The notes under the pieces were generated by a model that was given only the letters and a program-made list of their open reading frames with translations, was not told the DNA's origin and searched no databases. From contig NZ_JOCT01000002.1 in assembly GCF_000717875.1 (NCBI RefSeq), forward strand, positions 124,001 to 188,000: a DNA stretch of 64,000 nucleotides. The letters are read 5' to 3'. Positions 8,596 through 18,836 of the stretch are shown piece after piece (position 1 is the first letter of the stretch; each line of letters begins with the position of its first letter). A program made the position numbers and the translations under genes. Source of the DNA: Streptomyces sp. NRRL S-455 (GTDB taxonomy: Bacteria > Actinomycetota > Actinomycetes > Streptomycetales > Streptomycetaceae).

Positions 8596-9105
8596 ATGAC
8601 CGAGGTGGAGGTGCTGCAGCTGCTGGTGTCGTCCGCGCACCGTCTGGCCGGGCGGCCGTCGGACGGGCCTGCCGACGGCCCGTCGGACGAGCGGGTCACG
8701 CGGGTGGAGGTACGCCGTGGTCTGGGGCTGGTCGGCGACCGCTACTTCGCCAGGCCCGCGCACCGGAACGCGGCGGTGACGATCATGGCCGTGGAGAAGC
8801 TGCCCGTGGAGATCGCTCCGCTGGCCGATCTTCGGCACACCCGCCGGAACGTTCTGCTCCGGGGCGTCGACATCGACGCGTACGTCGGCGCGGTGATCGC
8901 GCTCGACTGCGGCACGGGGCCGGTGGTGTTCGCCGTGAACCGTCCGGCCCGGCCCTGTGCCTGGATGGACGTGACGCTCGGCCCCGGCGCACAGCGCGCC
9001 CTGCGTGGCGGGGGCGGGGTGCGGTGCACACCGCTGAGCGACGGGGTGATCACGCTCGGCCCGGCGACGTTCCGTGTCGTGGCCGGGCCCGACGACGCGG
9101 CATGA
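8596..9105 (+). CDS. MOSC domain protein
   Basis: A 169-residue cytoplasmic protein consisting of a single MOSC (molybdenum cofactor sulfurase C-terminal) domain. The diagnostic conserved cysteine is in the strand FAVNRPARPCAWMD, preceded by the typical TRRNVLLRGVDIDAYVGA segment, and the N-terminal VRRGLGLVGDRYFAR matches the family start. MOSC proteins bind or transfer sulfur or the pterin-molybdenum cofactor; this stand-alone form is uncharacterised. ATG at 8596 is preferred; an upstream in-frame start adds only an arginine-rich stretch. A molybdopterin oxidoreductase lies in the same window at 34-37 kb but nothing shows a direct link. Confidence 0.83.
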   Translation: MTEVEVLQLLVSSAHRLAGRPSDGPADGPSDERVTRVEVRRGLGLVGDRYFARPAHRNAAVTIMAVEKLPVEIAPLADLRHTRRNVLLRGVDIDAYVGAVIALDCGTGPVVFAVNRPARPCAWMDVTLGPGAQRALRGGGGVRCTPLSDGVITLGPATFRVVAGPDDAA

Positions 9106-9128
9106 GCCGTACCGGCCCGCCGAGGCCG

Positions 9129-9785
9129 TCAGCCTCCCGACGGGGCCAGACGGATGGCGGCGATGTCCAGTTGCAGCCGCACCTTCTCGCTCACCATGGC
9201 ACCGCCCTCGGCCAGTCTGCTGTTGTACGTCAGACCCCAGTCGGAACGGTTGATCGTGGTGGTGCCGTCGAAACCGACCCTTTCGTATCCGAAGGGGTCG
9301 GTGACGTGACCGATGTAGGTCATGTCGAGTACGACGGGACGGGATATGCCTTTGATGGTGAGGTCGCCCGACATGCGGTAGAGGTCGGCACCCGTGTGTT
9401 CCACCGCGCTGCTGGTGAAGTGCATACGGGGATAAGTCGCGGCATCGAGGAAGTCACGGCCGACCAAGTGGGCGTCGCGTTGTTCCACCCCGGTGTCGAC
9501 ACTGGAGGTGAACAGCGTGATGTCGGCCCGCGAGCGGGCGGGGTCGTGGGCGTCGAAGAAGAGCCTGCTTTCGTACTCCAGGAAACAACCGCGCACGGTG
9601 GTCACCATGGCGTGCCGGACGGAGAAGCCGATCCTGCTGTGGGCGGGGTCGACGACCCACTCACCGGTGAGATTCGCCAGGCCGGGGTCGGACAGGGCGG
9701 GGGAAGCCGACGCGCCGGCGGGACGCTGTGGGGGGACGGGCGGCGCCTGCCGGCGGGACGGCACGACGCGGTTGAACAGGTTCAT
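9129..9785 (-). CDS. YceI family lipid-binding-fold protein
   Basis: A 218-residue protein whose residues about 40-215 form the YceI lipocalin-like beta-barrel: GEWVVDPAHSRIGFSVRHAM, a central DAATYPRMHFTSSAVE strand pair, the GDLTIKGISRPVVLD signature and a C-terminal INRSDWGLTYN. Family members bind polyisoprenoids or amphiphiles; many are periplasmic, but this one has no signal peptide, only a proline-rich lead of about 35 residues, so it is probably cytoplasmic. It converges with the MOSC gene 23 bp away and has its own upstream region of about 180 bp (9786-9965), which is noticeably more AT-rich than its surroundings and holds no gene that I can support. Confidence 0.88.
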   Translation of the reverse strand: MNLFNRVVPSRRQAPPVPPQRPAGASASPALSDPGLANLTGEWVVDPAHSRIGFSVRHAMVTTVRGCFLEYESRLFFDAHDPARSRADITLFTSSVDTGVEQRDAHLVGRDFLDAATYPRMHFTSSAVEHTGADLYRMSGDLTIKGISRPVVLDMTYIGHVTDPFGYERVGFDGTTTINRSDWGLTYNSRLAEGGAMVSEKVRLQLDIAAIRLAPSGG

Positions 9786-9965
9786 GATTCACCTGGGTAC
9801 TTGAGTTTCGTTATTGCCGCAAGTCCCCTTGGCCTTCACGGCTGTTGAAGATGACCACCTGCCCTCTTTTGCCGCCCCTTTACACAGAATCCACACACGC
9901 CTGTCGCGACGCATTGCCGAAACAACCATCCGAAACGCCATGGTTTTTCATTTCGGGCATATCGG

Positions 9966-10784
9966 CTATTCGGTCGGCGTCGCCTCGATCGCGAGGTCAT
10001 TGTCGACCGTGTAGTAAGGGCGCACGGCCGTTCCGTCCGCCGTCATTGCCGGGTAGACGAACACGTGCTTGCGGTCGGCGAGGTCGTCGAGCAACCGGGC
10101 GATCCTGATCGGCGGCTCGTCGGCGGCGGGCCGCACGAAGGCGTCCCAGATCCGGCCGGCCTCCTCCCCCGCGACCGTCAGGTCCTCGCGGCCCGCGGTG
10201 AAGGCGAAACCCCTGCCGTCGTCGTCGATCCGCGGACGGAGGTCCCGCACGATGTCGCTGCCGCGCAGGCGCAGCCGTACGGTGGCGTCCTCGTCGAGGC
10301 CGGCACCGTGCAGGCGCGCCGTGACCGTGATGGCCCGGTCCGTGACGTCGATGGTGCCGGCCTCCGCGTGGGCGGCGCGCCGCCATGCCCTGAGCGCGAG
10401 GAAGCCGTCCTTCGTGACGTACGGGATGGTGGCGGTGACCGGGGAGGGCCGGTCGCGAAGGTGACCACCGACCAGGGCGCGCAGATCTCTCAGACCGGGG
10501 CGCAGCCGCTGTCGTTCGGCCTCGGGTTCCGCCAGCAGGTACAGGTCCCAGCGGCCTTCGTCGAGGGCCAGGTCTGGCTCCAGTGCCGCGTGCAGGTGGC
10601 CGTCGGTGTCGCCGGGTTCCAGTTCGAGCAGGCGGCGGGTCGTCTCGGGCTGCCCCTTCCTGGGACGCAGCCGCAGCAGCAGCTGGGGGCGGGCGCCGGA
10701 GCCCGGCGGGAGGCGGAAGACGATGCGGCCGTCCGTGGCGGCCGTGCAGTCGGTGCGCAGGCGGGGGTCGTGGTTCGCGGTCAT
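9966..10784 (-). CDS. conserved hypothetical protein coupled to a glycosyltransferase
   Basis: A 272-residue soluble protein that I do not recognise at family level. It is strand-rich, with repeated R-V-R-L-R and alternating hydrophobic patterns (for example LLLRLRPRKG, AITVTARLHGAG, TVRLRLRGSD), suggesting beta-sandwich modules. Its ATG overlaps the stop of the upstream glycosyltransferase by four bases, so the two are translationally coupled and probably work on the same glycoconjugate or polymer. In other actinobacteria, similarly placed accessory proteins follow GT4 enzymes in wall-polymer loci; that is context only. No signal peptide or membrane segment is visible. Confidence 0.75.
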   Translation of the reverse strand: MTANHDPRLRTDCTAATDGRIVFRLPPGSGARPQLLLRLRPRKGQPETTRRLLELEPGDTDGHLHAALEPDLALDEGRWDLYLLAEPEAERQRLRPGLRDLRALVGGHLRDRPSPVTATIPYVTKDGFLALRAWRRAAHAEAGTIDVTDRAITVTARLHGAGLDEDATVRLRLRGSDIVRDLRPRIDDDGRGFAFTAGREDLTVAGEEAGRIWDAFVRPAADEPPIRIARLLDDLADRKHVFVYPAMTADGTAVRPYYTVDNDLAIEATPTE

Positions 10785-12049
10785 CGTCGTCCCTTCCGTA
10801 TCGCGCGCAGGGCGCCGGAGGCCGCTGCGTGGGCTGCGTCGCGGGCGGCGTGGCCCCGTCCGGCCAGCGCGCCGGGTGTGCGGTGGTTCCGGTCAGCGGT
10901 GGTGCGCCGGCCGGTGGTTCTGGCTGTGACGGCCTGCTGCAGGAGGCGTTCGGCCTGTGCGACGACGGGGCCGGGGGCGAACCGGCGCGCGTTCTCCAGG
11001 GCGGCGCGGCCCATGCGACGGCGGCGTTCGTCGTCGCCGACGAGTTCCAGCAGGGCCGCGGCGAAGGCGTCACGGTCTCCGACCGGTACCAGCCGGCCGT
11101 CGGCTCCGTCCTCGATGATCTCGCCGGGGCCGTAGGGGCAGTCCGTGCTGACGACAGGCAGTCCGCAGCGCATCGCCTCGACGATGGTCATGCCGAACGG
11201 CTCGAAGTTCGAAGCGGCCGCGCCGATGGACGCCTTGACCCATTCGGCCTCCATGGGGGTGGCGGCCCCCATCAGGAACACGTTGTTCCACAGGCCGAGC
11301 TGTTCGATGAGCTGCCTCAGCCTGGGCTGCTCCTCGCCCTTGCCGTAGATGCGCAGCTGCCAGTCCGGGTACGCGGCGGCGACCCGGGCGAACGCCTCGA
11401 TGAGCAGGTCGTAGCGCTTCACGGGGACCAGCCGGCCGGCGGCGATCACAACCTTGGCGGTTCCGTCCGCCGGGGGCAGCACGGGATCGGGGACGCTGTT
11501 CGGGAGGGCCTCCACGTGGACGCCGGGCAGCCACATCTTGCGCCGGTAGACGGCGGCGTCCGCTTCCGTGACCGTGGTGATCACGTCGAGACGGCGGTAG
11601 GCGCGACGCAGCGCCGTGCGCAGCCCGGGCGAGTGGTTGTCGAGGGTGAGGTGCTCCTGGCCGACGCGTATGACCCGCTGCGGGGCCTGGCGCGCGATGT
11701 GTACGTTGAGGCCCGGGCGGGTGCCGATGACGACGTCGGCGTCGAGCCCCTCGAGGTGCTCGCCGATGCGCTGGTCGGTCAGTTCGCTGTACTGGCGGTG
11801 GCGGTACTCGGCGGGCGGGAACACCTTCGCCGGTCTCTGGTGCAGCGGGTGGTCCGCTTCCTTGCGCAGGTCCACCAGCGCCCGCAGCCGCACTCCGGGG
11901 TGCAGGGCGAGGTTGGGGTGCTCCCGGTGACGTAACGCCGAGACGATCTCCACGTCGTGCCGCTCGGCGAGCGCCCCGGCCAGGTTGAACGTGGTGGTGA
12001 TCGTGCCTCCGATTCCGTAGGCGTTGTGGATGAGGAAAGAGATCTTCAT
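10781..12049 (-). CDS. GT4 family glycosyltransferase (GT-B fold)
   Basis: A 422-residue GT-B glycosyltransferase using a nucleotide-sugar donor. The N-terminal half begins KISFLIHNAYGIGGTITTTFNLAG, the acceptor-domain glycine loop; the C-terminal half has VVIAAGRLVPVKRYDLLIEAF, and the EX7E donor site is NFEPFGMTIVEAM, followed by VVSTDCPYGPGEIIEDGADG. About 50 basic residues follow the fold (TARTTGRRTTADRN to the end), possibly binding membrane or polymer. It overlaps the next gene by four bases and diverges from vanW, with about 225 bp between them. A role in wall or capsule polymer synthesis is likely but unproven. Confidence 0.88.
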   Translation of the reverse strand: MKISFLIHNAYGIGGTITTTFNLAGALAERHDVEIVSALRHREHPNLALHPGVRLRALVDLRKEADHPLHQRPAKVFPPAEYRHRQYSELTDQRIGEHLEGLDADVVIGTRPGLNVHIARQAPQRVIRVGQEHLTLDNHSPGLRTALRRAYRRLDVITTVTEADAAVYRRKMWLPGVHVEALPNSVPDPVLPPADGTAKVVIAAGRLVPVKRYDLLIEAFARVAAAYPDWQLRIYGKGEEQPRLRQLIEQLGLWNNVFLMGAATPMEAEWVKASIGAAASNFEPFGMTIVEAMRCGLPVVSTDCPYGPGEIIEDGADGRLVPVGDRDAFAAALLELVGDDERRRRMGRAALENARRFAPGPVVAQAERLLQQAVTARTTGRRTTADRNHRTPGALAGRGHAARDAAHAAASGALRAIRKGRR

Positions 12050-12275
12050 GATGGCCTAGACCGTGCGAACGATCAGACAGTTGTTCGTCGTTACCACTCT
12101 GTGGCCGCGGTCGGCCGGGCCGGTGCGCGGGCCGTCCGGCCGCCTTCGGCGTGATCTCGGACAAAAGTGGTTCAGGCCATACCGGTTTGCCGCCTTGGTG
12201 TGGATAGCTTGGTGCGCCTGTCCGCAGCAGCGTCGCGTCCTCGGTGCACCGCCTGTCCCGATCTCCAGGAGACCC

Positions 12276-13994
12276 ATGCGTCCCCGAATAGCCTCCGTCC
12301 CGCGCATCACGTCCCTGCCACCCCTCGCCCTGGCCGGCGGCGCACTGGCCGTGGGTGTCGGTGGTCTCTATCTCGCCGGGCTGGTGCTCGCGGGCGGGGA
12401 GATCGACTCCGGTACCTCGGTGCGCGGGGTGGAGATCGGGGGCCTGACCCGTGCGGAGGCGGTGCGGAAGCTGGAGCGTGACCTGGGTGCGGCCGGACCG
12501 CGGGAACTGCGGGTGAAGGTCGGCGACCGCACGGGCACGGTCGATCCGCGGCGCGCGGGACTCTCCTTCGACGTCCGGGAAGCCGTCGACCGGGCGGCGC
12601 GCACCGACGCGGATCCGTTCAGTGTCTTCGGCGGGTTCTTCCGCTCGGGCGGCGAGATCGAACCCGTGGTGCGCGTCGACGAGAGCAAGGCCCGGGCGGC
12701 CCTCGGTGGGCTGGCGAAGAAGCTCGACCAGAAGGTCCGTGACGGTGCCGTCGCCTTCGAGGACGGGCGGGTCGCGGAGGTCGCGCCGCGCACGGGGTAC
12801 GCGCTGGACGTGGACGCCGCGGTCGGCCCGCTGCGCGCCTCGTTCCTGCGGGGCGACAGCGGCTCGGTCACGTCCCTGCCCGCCCGTGAGACCCGGCCGA
12901 AGGTCACGCCCGAGGAGGTACGGCGGGCGGTGCGCACGTTCGCGGAGCCGGCCATGTCGGCACCCGTCACCCTCACCGCGGGCGGCAAGCGGTTCACGAT
13001 CGGCCCGGAGGTGCTGGGCGAGCACCTGGCGATGCGGCCGGACGGCAGCGGCCGCTTGAGACCGGAGCTCGACGCGAAGGGACTGCGCGATGATCCGGCC
13101 GTGGCCGCGTCGCTGAACGACGTCACCACGACCGCCCGGAACGCCCGGCTGCGAGCGGACGGCGAGGCGGTCGTCGTCGCTGAGGACGCCAGGACCGGCC
13201 AGGAGGTCACCGACAGAGCGCTGGGCAAGGCGGTGCTGCCCCTGCTCACCCGGGCGGGCTCGGCCCGCGGCGGCGAGGTGGCCGTGCACAGGGTCCAGCC
13301 CGAGGTGACCCGCGACAACGCCGCGGACCTGGGGCTGACGGAGACGATGTCCTCCTTCACCGTCCACTTCGAGCCGGCCGAGTACCGCACCAGGAACGTC
13401 GGACGGGCGGTGGAACTCATCAACGGCTCCGTCGTCCACCCGGACGAGACCTGGAGCTTCAACCGCACCGTCGGTGAGCGCACCGAGGCCAACGGCTTCG
13501 TCGAGGGCATCATCATCCTCGACGACCAGTTCACCAAGGCGTCCGGTGGCGGGGTCTCGGCCGTGGCGACGACCGTGTACAACGCCATGTTCTTCGCGGG
13601 GGTCAAGCCCGTGGAGCACGGCGCCCACTCCTTCTACATCGAGCGCTACCCGGAGGGCCGCGAGGCGACGGTCGCCTGGGGCAGCCTGGACCTGAGGTTC
13701 ACCAACGACTCCGGCAAGGCGATCTACATCCAGGCCGAGTCCACGGACACGTCCGTGACCGTGTCCTTCCTCGGCACCAGGAAGTACGACGAGATCACGT
13801 CGGTCAAGGGTCCGCGCACGAAGGTGAAGCAGCCCGAGAAGAAGGTGAGCCACGCCAAGGAGTGCGTGCCGCAGACGCCGCTCGAAGGGTTCGACGTCAC
13901 CGTGGAGCGGGTCTTCTACGACGACGGCAGGGAAGTGGGGCGGGAGCCGTACCGTACGCACTACACGCCGCGTGACGAGATCGTGTGCGAGTGA
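12276..13994 (+). CDS. VanW family protein with peptidoglycan-binding-like domains
   Basis: A 572-residue membrane-anchored extracytoplasmic protein. Residues about 10-30 (PLALAGGALAVGVGGLYLAGLVLAG) form a signal anchor. Two PG_binding_4-like units follow (first near GTSVRGVEIGGLTRAEAVRKL, second around VTLTAGGKRFTIGPEVLGEHL), then the VanW domain from about residue 350: NVGRAVELINGSVVHPDETWSFN and SGGGVSAVATTVYNAMFFAG. The serine-X-valine motif is usually GGGVSQVA; here Gln is Ala. The C-terminus resembles a G5-type strand module. VanW proteins accompany vancomycin-resistance and wall loci but have no settled activity. ATG at 12276 has an AGGAGA site; a longer frame upstream lacks one. Confidence 0.88.
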   Translation: MRPRIASVPRITSLPPLALAGGALAVGVGGLYLAGLVLAGGEIDSGTSVRGVEIGGLTRAEAVRKLERDLGAAGPRELRVKVGDRTGTVDPRRAGLSFDVREAVDRAARTDADPFSVFGGFFRSGGEIEPVVRVDESKARAALGGLAKKLDQKVRDGAVAFEDGRVAEVAPRTGYALDVDAAVGPLRASFLRGDSGSVTSLPARETRPKVTPEEVRRAVRTFAEPAMSAPVTLTAGGKRFTIGPEVLGEHLAMRPDGSGRLRPELDAKGLRDDPAVAASLNDVTTTARNARLRADGEAVVVAEDARTGQEVTDRALGKAVLPLLTRAGSARGGEVAVHRVQPEVTRDNAADLGLTETMSSFTVHFEPAEYRTRNVGRAVELINGSVVHPDETWSFNRTVGERTEANGFVEGIIILDDQFTKASGGGVSAVATTVYNAMFFAGVKPVEHGAHSFYIERYPEGREATVAWGSLDLRFTNDSGKAIYIQAESTDTSVTVSFLGTRKYDEITSVKGPRTKVKQPEKKVSHAKECVPQTPLEGFDVTVERVFYDDGREVGREPYRTHYTPRDEIVCE

Positions 13995-14064
13995 GCCACG
14001 CGACGCCGTTCGCCTTCTGCTGGAACTCTCCCCCGTCCGTTCCGCTGCGGGCCTGAGGGGGTGT

Positions 14065-14096
14065 GCCCGGTCCGCTGTCTGCGCAGTGGACCGGGC
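14065..14096. terminator. bidirectional hairpin between vanW-type gene and carbonic anhydrase gene
   Basis: GCCCGGTCC (14065-14073) pairs with GGACCGGGC (14088-14096), extended by CTG/CAG with one interruption. It sits between two convergent genes and has no long T-run, as is common for Streptomyces terminators. Confidence 0.7.
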
Positions 14097-14102
14097 CGGT
14101 CC

Positions 14103-14915
14103 TCAACTGATGCGGTGGACCGCCTGGTTGGTCAGTTCGTAGCGGGCGCCGACGACGGCCAGTGCACCGGTGCTGATCCTGGCGGCGAGGTCGGGCTCGG
14201 CCTGAAGCTCGGAGCGTACGAGCCGGACGTTGGCGTCCACGGTGGCGTCGATCCGGGCGTCCCCTTCCTTGCTGTGGTCGATGGCGGGGCTGATCCGGTC
14301 GGCGAGGTACTGGATGTGGGCGGGCAGCGGTTCGCCGGACTGCTCCGCCTCGACGGCGGCACGCACCGCGCCGCACGACTGGTGCCCGAGCACCACGACC
14401 AGCGGTATGCCCAGTTCCAGGACGCCGTAGGCGACGCTGCCGAGCACGGCTTCGTCCAGGACCTCGCCGGCGGTGCGCACGGTCATCAGGTCGCCCAGCC
14501 CCTGGTCGAAGACCAGCTCCGGAGGCACGCGTGAGTCGATGCAGCCGAGCACGACCGCGAAGGGATGCTGGGCTGTGGTCAACGTCCTCCGTATGGCGGG
14601 GGTTTCGTGCGGGTGGCGTTCACGGCAGGCGCGCCAGCGGCGGTTGCCCGCGGCCAGTTCCTGGAGGGCCTCCTGCGGGGTGCTGGGCCGTGGGCGGGTG
14701 CGGGGAGCGCCTGTGGTGGCGGTGGCCGGCGGGGTGGCGGCCAGGCCCGCGCCGAGGGCCGCGGCCCCGGTCAGCGCGGTGCGCAGGAGGGTGCGGCGGA
14801 CGGTGCCGCCGGTGGTCGGCCGTGGACCGGCGAGGGGGTGCGGTTCAGGGCCGGCGCCTCTGTGGGCGGTGGCAGGTGAGTTCACGGCCAGAACGTACGC
14901 CCGGTTTGCGGGCAC
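14103..14915 (-). CDS. beta-class carbonic anhydrase, probably Tat-exported
   Basis: Interconverts CO2 and bicarbonate. In the 270-residue frame the zinc ligands are Cys125 (LGCIDSRVPPE), His178 and Cys181 (LGHQSCGAV), with the Asp127-Arg129 dyad. The N-terminus carries twin arginines (Arg40-Arg41, VRRTLLR) followed by the hydrophobic TALTGAAALGAGLAATPPATA, which looks like a Tat signal with an AxA-type cleavage site near residue 66, so an extracytoplasmic enzyme is predicted. The start is uncertain: GTG at 14915 is the longest, GTG at 14885 would still keep the signal, and neither has a clear ribosome site. It lies downstream of katG but is separated from it by a strong terminator. Confidence 0.88.
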   Translation of the reverse strand: MPANRAYVLAVNSPATAHRGAGPEPHPLAGPRPTTGGTVRRTLLRTALTGAAALGAGLAATPPATATTGAPRTRPRPSTPQEALQELAAGNRRWRACRERHPHETPAIRRTLTTAQHPFAVVLGCIDSRVPPELVFDQGLGDLMTVRTAGEVLDEAVLGSVAYGVLELGIPLVVVLGHQSCGAVRAAVEAEQSGEPLPAHIQYLADRISPAIDHSKEGDARIDATVDANVRLVRSELQAEPDLAARISTGALAVVGARYELTNQAVHRIS

Positions 14916-14995
14916 GGCCGGGATTCTTGCCGTTTCATGGTGGGAGTTGGGTAAGTGATGTTCTTGCCTTGAACGGTCTTTGACGGAGTCTCAGG

Positions 14996-15035
14996 AAAAA
15001 CGCCGGGACGCCCCGGGCACCGGCCCGGGGCGTCC
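14996..15035 (-). terminator. rho-independent terminator of katG
   Basis: A perfect 13-bp stem (15006-15018 with 15023-15035) and a four-base loop; read on the minus strand it is followed within a few bases by five T residues (14996-15000). It is 17 bp after the katG stop and separates katG from the carbonic anhydrase gene. Confidence 0.85.
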
Positions 15036-15051
15036 TGTCAGGCGGGGATGA

Positions 15052-17320
<2,269 letters not shown>

Positions 17321-17325
17321 ATCGC

Positions 17326-17763
17326 TCAGGTACTGCGGGCGGTGGAACAGGCGGGGCACAGGCCCCAGTAGATGACCTCGGCCTCGTCGACGGCGAAGCC
17401 CCGGTCGTCGGACGCGGTCAGGCACGGGGCGTGGCCGACCGCGCAGTCCACGTCGGCGACGGTCCCGCACGACCGGCACACGAGGTGGTGGTGGTTGTCG
17501 CCGACCCGTCCCTCGTACAGGGCCGGGCTGCCCGGCGGGTCGAGGCGGCGTATGAGTCCCGCCGCGGTGAGTGCGTGGAGCCCCTCGTAGACGGCCTGGA
17601 CGGAGATGTGGCCGACGCGGCCGCGCACCTCGGAGGCGATGGCCTCGGCGCCGAGGTGGTCACCGTCCCGCACGGTCTCGAGCAGCGCGACGCGGGCGGC
17701 CGTCACCCGCAGGCCGGCACCGCGCAGCTCCTCGGCGGTGGTCGGGTTCCGGGATGCGGTCAT
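17326..17763 (-). CDS. furA: Fur family peroxide/metal-responsive repressor of katG
   Basis: A 145-residue Fur-family repressor. The N-terminal winged helix covers about residues 8-80 (LRGAGLRVTAARVALLETV, then HISVQAVYEGLHALTAAGLI as recognition region). The dimerisation domain has the metal-site segment GDNHHHLVCRSCGTVADVDC and a second cysteine pair, CPAC, near the C-terminus, giving two CxxC sets for structural zinc. The HHxHxxCxxC pattern is that of FurA/CatR-type peroxide sensors, where metal-catalysed oxidation releases DNA. It begins the furA-katG operon. ATG at 17763 is preferred over GTG at 17781 because the predicted transcript begins at this ATG. Confidence 0.94.
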   Translation of the reverse strand: MTASRNPTTAEELRGAGLRVTAARVALLETVRDGDHLGAEAIASEVRGRVGHISVQAVYEGLHALTAAGLIRRLDPPGSPALYEGRVGDNHHHLVCRSCGTVADVDCAVGHAPCLTASDDRGFAVDEAEVIYWGLCPACSTARST

Positions 17764-17770
17764 GGCGGAC

Positions 17771-17800
17771 AACCTATCCACACAAACACGATCGGTTCAA
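17771..17800 (-). promoter_or_regulatory. predicted furA promoter giving a leaderless mRNA
   Basis: On the minus strand, TTGAAC (17795-17800) and TAGGTT (17771-17776) are separated by 18 bp, and the A of the furA ATG (17763) lies seven bases beyond the -10, where transcription should start. No ribosome site precedes the ATG. A direct repeat CGGTTCAA (17793-17800 and 17810-17817 on the plus strand) overlaps and flanks the -35 and could be the FurA operator. Leaderless furA transcription is known in mycobacteria. Confidence 0.6.
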
Positions 17801-17921
17801 GAAAACGAACGGTTCAATTTTGATGTCGCGTTCGTGACCCTTGACGCGCCTGGCCCGTGAACTGGTGTGAGCTGCACCACAGTCAACAGGATCGGTCCTC
17901 CGGTGTGGTGCCGGGATGGTG

Positions 17922-18836
17922 TCAGCCGCGTCCGTGTCGCGCCAGCACCGCACGTGCTGTTTCGGCCATGGCTTCGTCGACCATCCGTCCTTCGAAGGTG
18001 AGGGCGCCGACGCCGTCGCGCTGGGCCGACTCCACGGCGGCGACGAGGCGGGCACAGCGGTCGAGCTCTTCGGTGCCGGGGGCGAAGACCTCGTTGATCA
18101 CGGGGACGTGGGCCGGATGGATGGCCATCATGCCGTCGTAGCCGAGGGAGCGGTTCTGCTCGGCGAAGGCGCGCAGCCCCGTCAGGTCGGCTATGTCCGT
18201 CCACAGTCCGGTTACCGGGTAAGGCGCTCCGGCGGCACGGACGTCGAGCAGGACACGGGAACGCAGGGCCAAGGTCTCGGCGCCCTGGGGGCTCCAGCGG
18301 TAGCCGACCGCGCGTTCGACGTCGCCGCCGGGGGCGGTCAGCGCGCCGGCGTAGGCGACCCGGGGGGCTGTCGCGGCGATGTCGTAGGCGTCGCGCAGGG
18401 CTCGGGCCGACTCGAGCAGGGGGACGAGGGCCGTCGTGCCGGGGGGCATGCCGTGGTCCCGTTCGCACCAGTCGATCAGACGGTCCGCGAGCCGGATGTC
18501 GGCGGCGGTGTGCACCTTGGGCAGGACGATCCCGGCCAGGCCGGGGCGTACGACGGTGCGCAGTTCGTCGGCGGCGGCCCAGTCGTCGAGCGGGTTGACA
18601 CGGACGAAGAGAGGCATCGCGGCGCGCTGTTCGGCGGATTCCGCGAGGGCCTCGGCGACCCGGGCACGGGCGAGCGGTTTGTCGGGGGCCGGTACCGCGT
18701 CCTCCAGGTCGAGGATGGCGGCGTCGGCACCGGCGGCACGGGCCTTGGGGAGCCAGTCCGTGCGGTGGCCGGGGACGAAGAGCAGGGAGCGGAGCGGGGG
18801 GCGGGGCAGGGCGGCCGGGCGGGGTTCAGACGACAT
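17922..18836 (-). CDS. HpcH/HpaI (CitE-like) CoA-ester lyase
   Basis: A 304-residue TIM-barrel lyase of the CitE/citramalyl-CoA/malyl-CoA lyase family. LRSLLFVPGHRTDWLPKAR is the CoA-binding start, AILDLEDAVPAPDK carries the Asp/Glu of the metal site, FVRVN the conserved Arg, and ALVPLLESARAL the metal-binding Glu; AIHPAHVPVINEVF is the usual C-terminal CoA segment. It would cleave a 3-hydroxyacyl-CoA to acetyl-CoA plus an oxoacid, needing Mg2+. Its start overlaps the CoA-transferase gene by 11 bp, so the two are coupled: the transferase makes the CoA ester and this enzyme splits it. The exact substrate (citramalyl-, citryl- or malyl-CoA) cannot be read from sequence. Confidence 0.88.
   Translation of the reverse strand: MSSEPRPAALPRPPLRSLLFVPGHRTDWLPKARAAGADAAILDLEDAVPAPDKPLARARVAEALAESAEQRAAMPLFVRVNPLDDWAAADELRTVVRPGLAGIVLPKVHTAADIRLADRLIDWCERDHGMPPGTTALVPLLESARALRDAYDIAATAPRVAYAGALTAPGGDVERAVGYRWSPQGAETLALRSRVLLDVRAAGAPYPVTGLWTDIADLTGLRAFAEQNRSLGYDGMMAIHPAHVPVINEVFAPGTEELDRCARLVAAVESAQRDGVGALTFEGRMVDEAMAETARAVLARHGRG

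Noticed and set aside
9814..10014. Short plus-strand frame in the yceI upstream region
   Set aside because: No ribosome site or motif; it overlaps the end of the opposite-strand gene, and the AT-rich composition fits a promoter region.
11070..13961. 963-residue open frame antisense to the VanW gene and running through the glycosyltransferase gene
   Set aside because: Composition is the Arg/Gly/Pro-rich pattern of a shadow frame in GC-rich DNA; it contradicts two well-supported genes and has no domain.
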